A program made the translations under genes and the position numbers. A stretch of DNA of 64,000 bases. It comes from Eutrophocola sp965661105 (GTDB taxonomy: Bacteria > Pseudomonadota > Gammaproteobacteria > Pseudomonadales > Pseudohongiellaceae). Position 1 is the stretch's first letter. Every line of letters begins with the position of its first letter. Where the stretch lies: positions 1 to 64,000 of the forward strand of contig CBFICR010000004.1 in the NCBI GenBank assembly GCA_965661105.1, read 5' to 3'. Below are positions 24,428 through 34,655 of the stretch, one piece after another. A model generated the notes under the pieces. The model ran no database searches and had not been told where the DNA came from. It saw only the letters and a list, made by a program, of their open reading frames with translations.

Positions 24428-25980
24428 ATACAGCAAAAATCATGTCCAGACAGATGCGGCTTTCAGAATTACTGGCTGAAGATGTCGTAATCGCCAAGGC
24501 GATGGATGTTGAGCTGACCGGTATAGAAATCGATTCGCGCCAGATTGATTCAGGTGATTTGTTTCTCGCCTATAAGGGTGCGTCACATGACGGTCGCGAT
24601 TTTGTTGATGAGGTGATTGCTAAAGGGGCTAATGCTGTTCTGGTAGAAGCTGATGAACAATGGTGTGAAATTACCATCAGGAACGGCGTGCCAGTAATTC
24701 CTGTAGAAAAACTTACTGCCAGGATCGGCAAGATAGCGGCACGATTTTTTGATTATCCGGCGGCCGCATTCTGGTTAATCGGTATAACCGGAACCAATGG
24801 CAAAACAAGTTGCTGTCAGTTTATCGGACAGTGTTTGAGCATGCTTGGTTATAAAACCGGCATTAGCGGCACGCTTGGTCATGGCATCTATGGTCAGCCC
24901 TATACCAATGATGAGTCAGGTCCAGGCACTACTCCTGATGCCATCTCTGTGCAGAAGATCTTCGAGGAAGTCCGGATTCAGAATGGTGAGGCCATGGTAA
25001 TGGAAGTTTCTTCCCATGGCTTAAGCCAGAACCGTGTTAATACCAGTGAATTTGATGTGGCGGTTTTTACCAATCTTAGTCGTGATCATCTGGATTATCA
25101 CGGTGGCATGAAAGCCTATGGTGATGAAAAAAGAAAACTGTTTATTAATCCCCAGTTAAAAATTGCTGTTATCAATATGGACGATATGTTCAGTGCCAAG
25201 ATACTCAATAGCCTGGCTAAAAGTGTCAAATCGTTTACTTACAGCATGCATAACCCGAAAGCGGATGTGTTTCCAAGAGCGCTTGAGTTCAAGAGTACCG
25301 GTTTTACGCTGGAAGTGGTTACGCCATGGGGTCAAGGGCGCTTCAGTAGCTCCCTGGCAGGCTCGTTTAATGTCAGTAATATTCTTGCGGTTCTCACCAC
25401 GGTGATGGCGTCAGAGTCACACAAAGGTGATTTTGATTTCAACAATGTGCTGGAAAAAATCGCTGCTGTTTCGCCGGTTAAAGGGCGCATGGAAATTCTG
25501 GGTGACTTCCCTGTTTCTGTCGTAGTGGATTATGCCCATACCCCTGATGGTCTGAAAAATGCGCTGGCAGCACTTCGTCAGCATGCCAAGGGTGATATCT
25601 GGTGTGTTTTTGGCTGCGGCGGAGACCGTGACAAAGGCAAGCGTCCTCTGATGGCAGAAATTGCCGAGCAGATGGCCAACAGGTTAATTATTACAGATGA
25701 CAATCCCCGCAATGAAGACTCTATGGCAATCATCAGACAAATTCAGTCGGGCCTTTCAAATACTTCTGAAACAGTGATTGAGCATGACCGTGCCAAGGCA
25801 ATTGATTATGCCATCACCAATGCCAAAGAAGGCGACATTGTTTTGATCGCGGGAAAAGGGCACGAAGAGTATCAGGATATTGGCGGTAATCGAATGGTCT
25901 TTAGTGACGTTAAGCAAGCCAGGGTAAGTCTGAATAATCGATTTGCTGAACATAATCAAAATAACAATAAAGCAGGTTAA
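24424..25980 (+). CDS. murE: UDP-MurNAc-tripeptide synthetase MurE (meso-DAP adding)
   Basis: 518 aa Mur ligase. The ATP loop is GITGTNGKTSC (about 120-130). The DNPRNE motif (residue about 425) is the signature for meso-diaminopimelate specificity, so peptidoglycan is of the standard gram-negative type. It has a four-base ATGA overlap with ftsI. Slightly longer than E. coli MurE (495) through a short N-terminal extension. Confidence 0.97.
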   Translation: MNTAKIMSRQMRLSELLAEDVVIAKAMDVELTGIEIDSRQIDSGDLFLAYKGASHDGRDFVDEVIAKGANAVLVEADEQWCEITIRNGVPVIPVEKLTARIGKIAARFFDYPAAAFWLIGITGTNGKTSCCQFIGQCLSMLGYKTGISGTLGHGIYGQPYTNDESGPGTTPDAISVQKIFEEVRIQNGEAMVMEVSSHGLSQNRVNTSEFDVAVFTNLSRDHLDYHGGMKAYGDEKRKLFINPQLKIAVINMDDMFSAKILNSLAKSVKSFTYSMHNPKADVFPRALEFKSTGFTLEVVTPWGQGRFSSSLAGSFNVSNILAVLTTVMASESHKGDFDFNNVLEKIAAVSPVKGRMEILGDFPVSVVVDYAHTPDGLKNALAALRQHAKGDIWCVFGCGGDRDKGKRPLMAEIAEQMANRLIITDDNPRNEDSMAIIRQIQSGLSNTSETVIEHDRAKAIDYAITNAKEGDIVLIAGKGHEEYQDIGGNRMVFSDVKQARVSLNNRFAEHNQNNNKAG

Positions 25981-25983
25981 AGC

Positions 25984-27351
25984 GTGATTGGGTCAATGAG
26001 TTTGCAACAGGTTCAGGCAGCCACTGGCGGGTTAATAACCGGCGCCAATGCTGAATTCAGTTCGGCTTCCATTGATACACGTACCTTGCAGCCCGGAGAT
26101 TTGTTTGTGGCTATCTCAGGGCCAAATTTCAATGGCAATGACTTTGTTGCTATTGCTGCTGAGAAAAGAGCCAGTGCCGTGATTGTAGGGGAGCAGGTAA
26201 ATATAGATTTACCGGTCCTGACGGTAGCGGACACTCGCGCAGCGCTTGGAACAATGGGGGCGATGAATAGAAACCGGGCCAGTGCCTGTGTGCTGGGTCT
26301 GACTGGTAGCCAGGGCAAGACCACGGTAAAGGAAATGACGGGTGGGATTCTTGCGCAATGCGATTCAGTAATCATGACAAGCGGCAACCTGAACAATGAT
26401 TTGGGTGTTCCCCTGAGCCTGCTGAAAATAGATAAACACCATAAGTATGCCGTGATTGAAATGGGCGCTAATGGACCTGGCGACATTGCCTACAGTGTTG
26501 CGCTGGCACGCCCCGATATTGCCCATATCACCTGTATTGCCGGTACCCACCTTGAAGGCTTTGGTGATCTTCAGGGCGTGGCAAATGGCAAATCTGAAAT
26601 CTGGGCTGGTATCAGGGAAAGCGGCACAGCAGTGGTCAACATTGATGATGTTTTTGCCCAGCAGTTTGTTGATCAAATTATTTCATTGGGCAGGCACCTG
26701 GTGACCGTAAGCGGTTCAGGTAACCAGCATGCAGATTATTTTGCAGACCATATTCAGCTGGATCAGTTTCAGGGTGCAGCATTCACATTGAATTCGCCAA
26801 AAGGGACGGTGTCGATCAAGTTGCAGGTGCCTGGAAAACACAATATCAACAATGCCATGGCAGCAGCGGCTATGGCCATGAGCGCGGGTGTCGGTCTTGA
26901 TGCGGTAAAGGCTGGTCTTGAGCAATTTGCCGCCGTGAAGGGTCGACTGTGCGTCATTTCCGGCATAAATGGATCAACTCTAATCGATGATAGTTATAAC
27001 GCCAGCCCTGCATCATTTCGTGCAGCGATAGACGTACTGGCCGAGACCAAAGGCTCGAAGGTCGTGGTAATGGGAGATATGGGTGAACTGGGCAGTGATG
27101 CTGAAAAAGAACATGCCGGGATTGGGAGCTATGCAAGGCAACAGGGCATAGATTGTTTGATCGCCACTGGTGAAATGAGCGCGCTTGCTGTTTCTGCTTT
27201 TGGTGATGGCGGTATCTTTCTCAATGAAAGGGAACAATTCAAGCACACCATTATGCCTATGTTGAATGCCACGACTACAGTACTGATTAAGGGTTCGCGT
27301 AGCCAGGGTATGGAAAAACTGGTCAGTCAAATACAGGAGGGCCAGCAATGA
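25984..27351 (+). CDS. murF: UDP-MurNAc-pentapeptide synthetase MurF
   Basis: 455 aa, GTG start four bases after murE. ATP loop GLTGSQGKTTVKEM (about 107-120) and the DDSYNASPASF motif near residue 340. MurF adds D-Ala-D-Ala to the tripeptide precursor. Its stop overlaps an ATG that begins a 35-codon frame leading into mraY. Confidence 0.97.
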   Translation: MIGSMSLQQVQAATGGLITGANAEFSSASIDTRTLQPGDLFVAISGPNFNGNDFVAIAAEKRASAVIVGEQVNIDLPVLTVADTRAALGTMGAMNRNRASACVLGLTGSQGKTTVKEMTGGILAQCDSVIMTSGNLNNDLGVPLSLLKIDKHHKYAVIEMGANGPGDIAYSVALARPDIAHITCIAGTHLEGFGDLQGVANGKSEIWAGIRESGTAVVNIDDVFAQQFVDQIISLGRHLVTVSGSGNQHADYFADHIQLDQFQGAAFTLNSPKGTVSIKLQVPGKHNINNAMAAAAMAMSAGVGLDAVKAGLEQFAAVKGRLCVISGINGSTLIDDSYNASPASFRAAIDVLAETKGSKVVVMGDMGELGSDAEKEHAGIGSYARQQGIDCLIATGEMSALAVSAFGDGGIFLNEREQFKHTIMPMLNATTTVLIKGSRSQGMEKLVSQIQEGQQ

Positions 27352-27455
27352 AGCCAATCCTCTGTATCAGCGTTTATTTTGGTAACGATTCTTGTGCCGG
27401 CTATTTTGGTACCAACGAGGTTAAAGCCAGGGAGAACTATTTCTCATGTTGCTAA
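27348..27455 (+). CDS. Possible small coupling ORF between murF and mraY
   Basis: A 35-codon frame starts at ATG 27348 (ATGA overlap with the murF stop) and ends at TAA 27453-27455, ten bases into mraY. It contains four Cys and several aromatic residues and matches no family I know. The most likely role is to carry ribosomes from murF to mraY, or it may be chance. No ribosome site of its own is visible. Confidence 0.25.
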   Translation: MKPILCISVYFGNDSCAGYFGTNEVKARENYFSCC

Positions 27456-28528
27456 TGCTGACCGAATATTTATCACAATTTAATTCCGGCTTTACGGTGT
27501 TTCAGTACCTCACCGTGCGCGGTATTTTTGGAATTCTCACGGCGCTGGCTTTATCGCTGATAATCGGCCCTACCATGATCAGGCGTCTGAATTACCACCA
27601 GATTGGGCAGGTAATCAGAGATGATGGACCGCAGAGTCATCTCAGTAAAGCCGGTACGCCCACCATGGGCGGAGCTCTCATCCTTATAAGTATTATTATC
27701 TCTAGCCTGCTTTGGTCTGATTTGAGAAATCCTTATGTCTGGGTCGTGGTGATCGTTACCGGACTGTTTGGGGCAATTGGCTGGGTGGATGATTACCGCA
27801 AAGTCTTTGAGCAAAACCCGAAAGGCCTGGCAGCGCGTTGGAAATATTTCTGGCAATCAGTCATCGGATTTATTGCCGCGGGTTATCTTTATTCAATTGC
27901 TACTGTGCCTGCCGATACGCAATTGTTTATTCCGTTCTTCAAGGACTTTGCGCTTAACCTCGGGCCGTTTTACATATTGCTGGCGTACTTCATGATAGTG
28001 GGCTTCAGTAATGCCGTAAATCTGACTGATGGTCTCGACGGACTGGCGATTTTACCTTCAGTGATGGTAGGCGCTGCGCTTGGTGTCATCGCTTATTTAA
28101 CCGGGAATGCAGAATTTTCTGCCTACCTGAATATTCCCTATATTGCCGGTGCCGGCGAACTGGGAATATTTTGCGGAGCCCTGGCGGGCGCCGGCCTGGG
28201 CTTCCTCTGGTTCAACACTTATCCCGCACAGATTTTCATGGGCGATGTCGGCGCCTTGGCGCTGGGTGCATCACTGGGTCTGGTGGCCGTCATTGTCAGG
28301 CATGAAATTGTGCTGATCATTATGGGTGGCGTATTCGTGATGGAAACCCTCTCAGTCATTCTGCAGGTCGCTTCATTCAAGTTAACCGGTAAAAGAATTT
28401 TTCGCATGGCTCCCCTGCATCATCATTTTGAATTAAAGGGTTGGCCCGAACCCAGAGTCATCGTTCGCTTCTGGATTATCACCGTTGTTCTGGTGTTATT
28501 CGGGCTTGCAACGTTGAAATTAAGATAA
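27446..28528 (+). CDS. mraY: Phospho-MurNAc-pentapeptide transferase MraY
   Basis: 360 aa, the same length as E. coli MraY, with ten predicted membrane helices. Conserved motifs are DGPQSHLSKAGTPTMGG, GWVDDYRKV (catalytic Asp pair region), NAVNLTDGLDGLA, and MAPLHHHFELKGWPE (histidine cluster). It makes lipid I from UDP-MurNAc-pentapeptide and undecaprenyl phosphate. GGGAG lies upstream of the start. Confidence 0.98.
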   Translation: MLLMLTEYLSQFNSGFTVFQYLTVRGIFGILTALALSLIIGPTMIRRLNYHQIGQVIRDDGPQSHLSKAGTPTMGGALILISIIISSLLWSDLRNPYVWVVVIVTGLFGAIGWVDDYRKVFEQNPKGLAARWKYFWQSVIGFIAAGYLYSIATVPADTQLFIPFFKDFALNLGPFYILLAYFMIVGFSNAVNLTDGLDGLAILPSVMVGAALGVIAYLTGNAEFSAYLNIPYIAGAGELGIFCGALAGAGLGFLWFNTYPAQIFMGDVGALALGASLGLVAVIVRHEIVLIIMGGVFVMETLSVILQVASFKLTGKRIFRMAPLHHHFELKGWPEPRVIVRFWIITVVLVLFGLATLKLR

Positions 28529-28555
28529 ACAAAAACGCATAAATCAGGCTGGAAA

Positions 28556-29911
28556 ATGCAAACGCAGCAGGTAACACAAAAGATGAAAGTCGTGATCGGT
28601 CTTGGTAAGACCGGGCTTTCCTGTGCCCGTTACCTGGCCAGTCGCAATGAAAACTTCAAGGTGTTGGACACCAGAAAGAATCCGCCTGGACTGCAACAAC
28701 TGAAAGCTGAATGTCCTGGAGTTGAACTCGAACTGGGTGAGTTTAATGCGCAGTCACTTAACAATGCTGCACAGTTGATTGTTAGTCCAGGCGTGGACCA
28801 AAAAATGCCAGTGATACAGAACGCCATCAAGCAGGGCGTTCAGGTGACTGGCGATGTGGATATTTTTGCCCGCTCAATAACAGCACCAATGATTGCCATC
28901 ACAGGCTCCAATGCAAAAAGCACGGTAACGACATTGGTAGGTGAAATGGCAAAAGCTGAGGGGATAGATGTCGCTGTAGCAGGCAATATCGGACTACCGG
29001 TGCTGGATTTGTTGCAGCAGCCACCGGCCAGCCTGTATGTGCTCGAGCTGTCCAGTTTTCAACTGGAAACTACCAGTAACCTAGGTGCAAAAGTCGCAAC
29101 GCTATTAAATCTGAGTCTGGATCATATGGACCGTTATGACTCAATGGCTGATTACCGCAAGGCCAAGTTGCGAATATTCCAGAATTGTCAGCAAGCGGTG
29201 ATCAACGATGATGACCCGTTATGCCAACCTGAGCTTCCCGCCAATGTTCGACAATGGCATTTTTCCATTGTTGATAATAGTGCTGCCAAATTTTCCCTGT
29301 TGAGACAGGATGATGGTCAGTACCTTGGCTTTAATCAGCAAGCACTGATGCCAGTAGCCGAGATGAAGATTGCTGGCAAACATAATGTTGCCAATGCCCT
29401 GGCAGCGGTGGCATTGGGTCATGCTGCCGGATTTTCCATTGAGTCCATGCTTGCTACTTTAAAAAAGTTCCCCGGACTTCCTCATCGTTGTCAGTGGGTA
29501 GTGCAAAGGAAAGGTGTGGATTGGTACAACGATTCCAAGGGCACCAATGTAGGTGCCTGTATTGCAGCCGTTAATGGGCTGGGTGGCGATTTGGGTAAAG
29601 GGAAAATTATTTTACTGGCGGGTGGTCAGGGCAAAGGAGCTGACTTTGCTCCATTGGCTTACCCGCTGTCTATTTATGTGAAGCTGGCAATTCTGTTTGG
29701 AGAAGATGCCGCACTAATTGATCAGGCAGTAAATGGTTCAGTAATGACCATTACGGTCACTTCCCTTGAAGAAGCAGTCAGCATTGCTGAGGAAAAAGCC
29801 AATAGTGGAGATGCGGTATTACTCTCTCCCGCCTGCGCCAGTTTCGATATGTTCAGCAATTATGAAGAGCGTGGTGAAGCCTTTATTCATCATGTCGGGG
29901 AGCTGCACTAA
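28556..29911 (+). CDS. murD: UDP-MurNAc-L-alanine:D-glutamate ligase MurD
   Basis: 451 aa Mur ligase. An N-terminal Rossmann-like domain (VIGLGKTGLSCARYL) precedes the ATP loop ITGSNAKSTVTTL (about 113-125). An Ala occupies the position that is Gly in E. coli; I recall the same in pseudomonads. YNDSKGTNVGA near residue 322 is conserved. It adds D-Glu to the peptide stem. Confidence 0.97.
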   Translation: MQTQQVTQKMKVVIGLGKTGLSCARYLASRNENFKVLDTRKNPPGLQQLKAECPGVELELGEFNAQSLNNAAQLIVSPGVDQKMPVIQNAIKQGVQVTGDVDIFARSITAPMIAITGSNAKSTVTTLVGEMAKAEGIDVAVAGNIGLPVLDLLQQPPASLYVLELSSFQLETTSNLGAKVATLLNLSLDHMDRYDSMADYRKAKLRIFQNCQQAVINDDDPLCQPELPANVRQWHFSIVDNSAAKFSLLRQDDGQYLGFNQQALMPVAEMKIAGKHNVANALAAVALGHAAGFSIESMLATLKKFPGLPHRCQWVVQRKGVDWYNDSKGTNVGACIAAVNGLGGDLGKGKIILLAGGQGKGADFAPLAYPLSIYVKLAILFGEDAALIDQAVNGSVMTITVTSLEEAVSIAEEKANSGDAVLLSPACASFDMFSNYEERGEAFIHHVGELH

Positions 29912-29912
29912 T

Positions 29913-31094
29913 ATGCAAGCGGTAACCCATCAACAGTTTCAAGCACGCCCCTATTACGGTGATAGCTGGCTTATTATTCTTGCCATGCTCCTGGTATTCG
30001 TGGGTCTTATCATGATGACCTCGGCATCCGTGGAAATAGGTGAAAGTCTGCATCAGGATCCATTCTATTACTTCAAGCGCCAGTTGATATTCATTCTGTT
30101 AGGTCTGACAGGCGCGGTAATCACATTCCAGATTCCCCTGCTGTGGTGGCAAAAAGGCAGTTATGGTCTTTTCATTATCACCTTGCTCCTGTTATCACTG
30201 GTTCTGGTTCCTGGCGTGGGCTATACAGCAGGTGGCGGTACGCGCTGGATAAATATCGGCTTTATGACTCTGCAGGTTTCCGAACCATCAAAAATTCTCA
30301 TTGTATTTTTTATGGCTGGGTTGCTGAGCAGACAACATGACCTTATCTGTAATAGCCTGAAGGGATTCCTGCTGCCTTTTGCGCTGATGTCCTTACCTGT
30401 TTTGCTATTGTTACTTGAGCCCGATTTTGGCGCAGTAGTAGTCATCATGTTTGCCGTGATGGCGATGCTTTTTCTTGCCGGTGCCCGTTTCTGGCATTTC
30501 CTTTTGTCAGCCATCCTGTTACTTGGCGCTGGCTCTGCAATGATTTTTACCTCTGCTTATCGCATGCGCAGAGTGACTTCCTATCTGCAGGCACTCAAAG
30601 ATCCTTTTCATGAAGATATTGTTTTTGATTCCGGCTATCAGTTGGCCCAGGCGCTGATTGGTTTTGGTCGTGGTGAATGGCTGGGCATGGGCCTGGGTAA
30701 CAGTATCCAGAAAATGTATTTCCTGCCTGACGGTCATACGGATTTCATTATTGCCATCATTGCCGAAGAGCTTGGCGTAATCAGCGTCCTTGCCCTGTTA
30801 CTTCTATTTACTGCGTTTATTTCCAGAACACTGCTCATTGCAAGAAGAAACGAGACAAATGGAAACTTTTTTGCTGCCTATGCCGCCTATGGTTTTGCTT
30901 TTATTTTTGTTGCCCAGGTGGCTATTAATGTTTGTGTCAATGTCGGCTTATTGCCAAACAAGGGATTGACACTGCCGTTTATCAGTTATGGCGGTTCGAG
31001 CCTGCTTACCTGCATGGCCATGGTGGCGATATTACTCAGAATTGATATTGAGAATCATCAGACAGGAGGCAGGAAAGCCAGCGTTCGCGTCTGA
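29913..31094 (+). CDS. ftsW: Septal peptidoglycan glycosyltransferase FtsW
   Basis: About 393 aa from ATG 29913, one base after the murD stop (an upstream open frame inside murD is discarded). SEDS family with about ten membrane helices, GGGTRWINIG, SEPSKI, and the late NVGLLPNKGLTLPFISYGGSS signature. It polymerises septal glycan strands with FtsI. GGGGAG lies upstream in the end of murD. Confidence 0.96.
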   Translation: MQAVTHQQFQARPYYGDSWLIILAMLLVFVGLIMMTSASVEIGESLHQDPFYYFKRQLIFILLGLTGAVITFQIPLLWWQKGSYGLFIITLLLLSLVLVPGVGYTAGGGTRWINIGFMTLQVSEPSKILIVFFMAGLLSRQHDLICNSLKGFLLPFALMSLPVLLLLLEPDFGAVVVIMFAVMAMLFLAGARFWHFLLSAILLLGAGSAMIFTSAYRMRRVTSYLQALKDPFHEDIVFDSGYQLAQALIGFGRGEWLGMGLGNSIQKMYFLPDGHTDFIIAIIAEELGVISVLALLLLFTAFISRTLLIARRNETNGNFFAAYAAYGFAFIFVAQVAINVCVNVGLLPNKGLTLPFISYGGSSLLTCMAMVAILLRIDIENHQTGGRKASVRV

Positions 31095-31105
31095 GCAGAA
31101 TAGAA

Positions 31106-32278
31106 ATGAGCATGGATACCAATAACAGAAAAATACTTATTATGGCCGGAGGCACAGGCGGACATGTGTTCCCTGCGTTGAGTATTGCTGAATATCTGTT
31201 GTCCAGAGGCGTACAGGTTGAATGGCTGGGTACCCGTAAAGGGCTTGAAGCTACAGTAATTTCTGAAACAGATATTCCCTTGCACTTTATTTCCATTGCC
31301 GGGCTCAGGGGAACGAGTCTGCTGAAAAAACTCCTGTCACCCCTGCTTATTTTCGTGGCGGTGCTGCAATCCATTCGCAAGCTTATCCAGATCAAACCTG
31401 GTTGCGTTCTTGGCATGGGCGGATTTGTTACCGGGCCGGGTGGGCTTGCTGCCTGGCTACTGGGGAAAAAACTGCTGATTCATGAACAAAATGCTATTGC
31501 CGGTTTTACCAATCAAATGTTGTTCCCGCTGGCCTCAACTGTGATGGAAGCTTTTCCGGGGGCTTTTGAGAGAAAGCGGGAAATTACCCGCAACCGTTTA
31601 CTGAAATCATTTATCAAGCCTGGCAATACCGTTGTGGTGGGTAACCCGGTACGAAAGGAAATTTCTGACATTGGTTTGCATAAGATAAAGGCCGTAACAG
31701 GGCAATCTTGCGGAGTTTCTATTGGAGATAAATTGCACATCCTTGTAATTGGGGGAAGTCTGGGAGCGGTTGCGATTAACAAAACCATTCCAGCCATGCT
31801 GGCATTGTTGTCTGAACAGCAGCGACCTGAAATTCTGCATCAATGTGGCAGCAAAAATCTTGAACAAACGCTGGCATTTTATAGCGAGCATAAGGTGGAT
31901 ACCGGAAATACGATTCAGGTTCAGCCTTTTATAGAAAACATGGCAAATGCCTATTCCTGGGCGGACATTATTATCGCCCGCGCCGGTGCCATGACAGTGT
32001 CAGAAATTGCGGCAGCAGGACTGGCCTCCATTCTCATTCCCTATCCTTTTGCGGTGGATGATCATCAGACTGAAAATGCCGGCTTTTTGGCGCTTGCCGG
32101 CGCTGCAGAAGTGATTCAGCAGAAAGATCTCACCCCTGATGCTCTACTTGCTCTGGTGCAGAAATTTGCCATGGATGACGAAATTCTGCAGCAGGCATCC
32201 AGCAAGGCATTGGCAGCAGGCAGGCCTGATGCTACTGAAAAGGCTGCCTTACTGTGCATGGAGGCTTCCTATGTCTGA
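31106..32278 (+). CDS. murG: UDP-GlcNAc:lipid I GlcNAc transferase MurG
   Basis: 390 aa GT28 enzyme. The N-terminal GGTGGHVFPAL loop (about 15-25), GMGGFVTGPGG and HEQNAIAGFTN form the lipid I side. The C-terminal IIARAGAMTVSEIAAAGL binds UDP-GlcNAc. It produces lipid II on the inner leaflet. About 25-30 residues longer than E. coli MurG, partly through an internal segment near residues 185-210. Overlaps murC by 8 bases. Confidence 0.97.
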   Translation: MSMDTNNRKILIMAGGTGGHVFPALSIAEYLLSRGVQVEWLGTRKGLEATVISETDIPLHFISIAGLRGTSLLKKLLSPLLIFVAVLQSIRKLIQIKPGCVLGMGGFVTGPGGLAAWLLGKKLLIHEQNAIAGFTNQMLFPLASTVMEAFPGAFERKREITRNRLLKSFIKPGNTVVVGNPVRKEISDIGLHKIKAVTGQSCGVSIGDKLHILVIGGSLGAVAINKTIPAMLALLSEQQRPEILHQCGSKNLEQTLAFYSEHKVDTGNTIQVQPFIENMANAYSWADIIIARAGAMTVSEIAAAGLASILIPYPFAVDDHQTENAGFLALAGAAEVIQQKDLTPDALLALVQKFAMDDEILQQASSKALAAGRPDATEKAALLCMEASYV

Positions 32279-33713
32279 AGCAGGTCGTCACGTCATGCGC
32301 AGAAGTGACATCCCGGAAATGCGCCGTATTCGCAGAATTCATTTTGTCGGTATCGGTGGCGCGGGTATGAGTGGCATTGCTGAAGTGCTGCTAAATCAGG
32401 GTTATGAAATCAGTGGTTCAGACATCGCTGCTTCAACGGTCACTGAGCGTCTGGAATCATTTGGCGCGATTATTTTTATTGGGCATGAAGCGGCCAATAT
32501 TGAAGGGGCCAGCGTCGTGGTTGTGTCCAGTGCTATTGATCAGAGCAATGAAGAAATGCTTGAGGCGATTAACCTCAGAATTCCGATTATCAGACGCGCT
32601 GAGATGCTTGCTGAGTTGATGCGCTATCGACATGCCATTGTCATTGCCGGAACCCATGGCAAGACCACAACAACCAGTCTGGTGGCGACCCTGCTGGCTC
32701 AGGGCAACATGGATCCGACCTACATTATTGGCGGCATACTTAATGGTGCAGGCACCAATGCCAAGCTTGGCGCCAGTCATATTATGGTAGCGGAAGCTGA
32801 TGAGAGCGATGCCTCATTCCTGCACTTGCAGCCCATGGTTGCCATTGTCACCAATATAGATGAAGACCATATGGTCACTTATGACGGTGATTTCGAGAAG
32901 CTCAAACAAACCTTTGTAGAATTTTTGCACAACCTGCCATTTTATGGCCTTGCCGTGTTGTGTATTGATGATCCTGTAATCCAGGAACTATTACCAAAAA
33001 TATCGCGACCGGTTATTACCTATGGCCAATCTGATCAGGCTGATTTCCATATTCATGATATTGATCAGGAAGGTAATGTCAGCCGATTCAAGCTTACCCG
33101 CCCCGACAATCATGCACAGCTTGATCTGACACTGAATATGCCGGGCATCCATAACGTACTGAATGCTACTGCAGCTATTGCGGTAGCAACTGATGAAGGT
33201 ATGTCGGATGAAGATATTGTGGTGGGACTCGAAGGATTTAGTGGAGTCGGTCGTCGTTTTGATATCAAGGAACCACTGCTTATTGAAAGCGGAGAAGTCA
33301 TGCTGGTGGATGACTATGGGCATCATCCTACCGAGGTGGCGGCCACTATTAAGGCCATTCGAACCGGTTGGCCGGAGAAAAGGCTGGTCATGATTTACCA
33401 GCCCCATCGTTATAGCAGAACCCATGATCTTTATGATGCTTTTGTTGATGTCCTCTCCGAAGTCGATTTGCTATTGCTTCTTGAAGTGTATGCCGCAGGT
33501 GAAATGCCTATCCGGGGTGCAGACAGCAGAAGCCTGTGTCGCAGTATCAGGCAGCGCGGACAACTTGATCCGGTTTATGTGAAGGATCAGGCAGATATCA
33601 GAAGTGTACTGAAAGACGTGCTGCTCAATGATGACATTTTGCTGACCCAGGGCGCTGGCAGTATTGGTGTTCTGTCGCGAGAGTTGTCCAGGGATGGCTT
33701 GGGATATGAATGA
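32271..33713 (+). CDS. murC: UDP-MurNAc:L-alanine ligase MurC
   Basis: 480 aa from ATG 32271. UDP-binding IHFVGIGGAGMSGIAEVL, ATP loop IAGTHGKTTTTSL and VDDYGHHPTEV are all intact. It adds L-Ala as the first residue of the stem peptide. The start lies within the last codons of murG, and the end overlaps ddl by 8 bases. Confidence 0.97.
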   Translation: MSEAGRHVMRRSDIPEMRRIRRIHFVGIGGAGMSGIAEVLLNQGYEISGSDIAASTVTERLESFGAIIFIGHEAANIEGASVVVVSSAIDQSNEEMLEAINLRIPIIRRAEMLAELMRYRHAIVIAGTHGKTTTTSLVATLLAQGNMDPTYIIGGILNGAGTNAKLGASHIMVAEADESDASFLHLQPMVAIVTNIDEDHMVTYDGDFEKLKQTFVEFLHNLPFYGLAVLCIDDPVIQELLPKISRPVITYGQSDQADFHIHDIDQEGNVSRFKLTRPDNHAQLDLTLNMPGIHNVLNATAAIAVATDEGMSDEDIVVGLEGFSGVGRRFDIKEPLLIESGEVMLVDDYGHHPTEVAATIKAIRTGWPEKRLVMIYQPHRYSRTHDLYDAFVDVLSEVDLLLLLEVYAAGEMPIRGADSRSLCRSIRQRGQLDPVYVKDQADIRSVLKDVLLNDDILLTQGAGSIGVLSRELSRDGLGYE

Positions 33714-34653
33714 TATGAGCGGATATGAGCCCGAAGCTTTTGGCAAGGTCGCTGTGCTGATGGGAGGCGACTCGGCGGAACGGGAAATTTCTCTAATGAG
33801 TGGTGGCGCAGTTCTTGAGTCACTGTTGAGAAGCGGGGTAGATGCGACCGGTGTCGATTTTACCAATGGCAAGGTGTTGGCAAGTTTGTCTGAAAACGGT
33901 TTTGACCGGGTTTTTATCATGTTACATGGCCGCAAAGGTGAGGATGGCAAAGTGCAGGGAGCCCTGGAATTAATGAATATTCCCTACACGGGTAGTGGCG
34001 TGCTGGCGTCTGCTCTTGCCATGGATAAAGTGCGTTGCAAACACATCTGGCAAAGTCTCGGTTTGAATACACCGCCATTTGTCATGCTTGATGAGACAAC
34101 AGATTTGGACAGGGTTATTGCTGAATTGGGGCCTGTATTTGTAAAGCCGGTAAAGGAAGGCTCCAGTATCGGAATTTCCAGAGCGAATGATGGAGCACAA
34201 CTGCAACAGGCATTTGTCCATGCCAGTAAGTTTGACAAGGACGTTATCGCAGAAAGGTTTGTTGATGGACCTGAATACACAGTCGCCATTCTTGGAGACA
34301 CTGTTCTGCCTGCAGTAGGTATGAGAGCAAGTAACGAATTTTATGATTATCAGGCTAAATATTTTTCTGATGAGACGCAATATTTTTGCCCCAGCGACCT
34401 GGGAAGTGAAGATGAAAAAAATCTCGCCAGTTTGGCAATGCAGGCATATCAGGCAGTCGGTTGTGAGGGCTGGGGCAGAGTGGATGTGATGCGAGATAGT
34501 GGTGGAGTTTTCTGGCTACTGGAAGTAAATACCGTGCCCGGAATGACAGATCACAGTCTTGTGCCCATGGCAGCAAAACAGGCGGGAATAAATTTTGACG
34601 AACTGGTGCTGGAAATTCTGGCTACCAGTGATAGTGGCCGGGAGAGGGATTAA
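33706..34653 (+). CDS. ddl: D-alanine:D-alanine ligase
   Basis: About 315 aa from ATG 33706 (alternatives at 33715 and 33721). ATP-grasp enzyme with VLMGGDSAEREISLMSG, the LHGRKGEDG loop, VKPVKEGSSIGIS and EVNTVPGMTDHSLVP. It supplies D-Ala-D-Ala for MurF. The standard DdlB position in the dcw cluster. The residue in the KEGSS region looks like an ordinary D-Ala ligase, not a D-Lac form. Confidence 0.96.
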   Translation: MNDMSGYEPEAFGKVAVLMGGDSAEREISLMSGGAVLESLLRSGVDATGVDFTNGKVLASLSENGFDRVFIMLHGRKGEDGKVQGALELMNIPYTGSGVLASALAMDKVRCKHIWQSLGLNTPPFVMLDETTDLDRVIAELGPVFVKPVKEGSSIGISRANDGAQLQQAFVHASKFDKDVIAERFVDGPEYTVAILGDTVLPAVGMRASNEFYDYQAKYFSDETQYFCPSDLGSEDEKNLASLAMQAYQAVGCEGWGRVDVMRDSGGVFWLLEVNTVPGMTDHSLVPMAAKQAGINFDELVLEILATSDSGRERD

Positions 34654-34655
34654 GC

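Noticed and set aside
28895..28935. Altered MurD ATP loop (GSNAKST instead of GSNGKST)
   Set aside because: I recall the same Ala in pseudomonad MurD; probably normal for the lineage.
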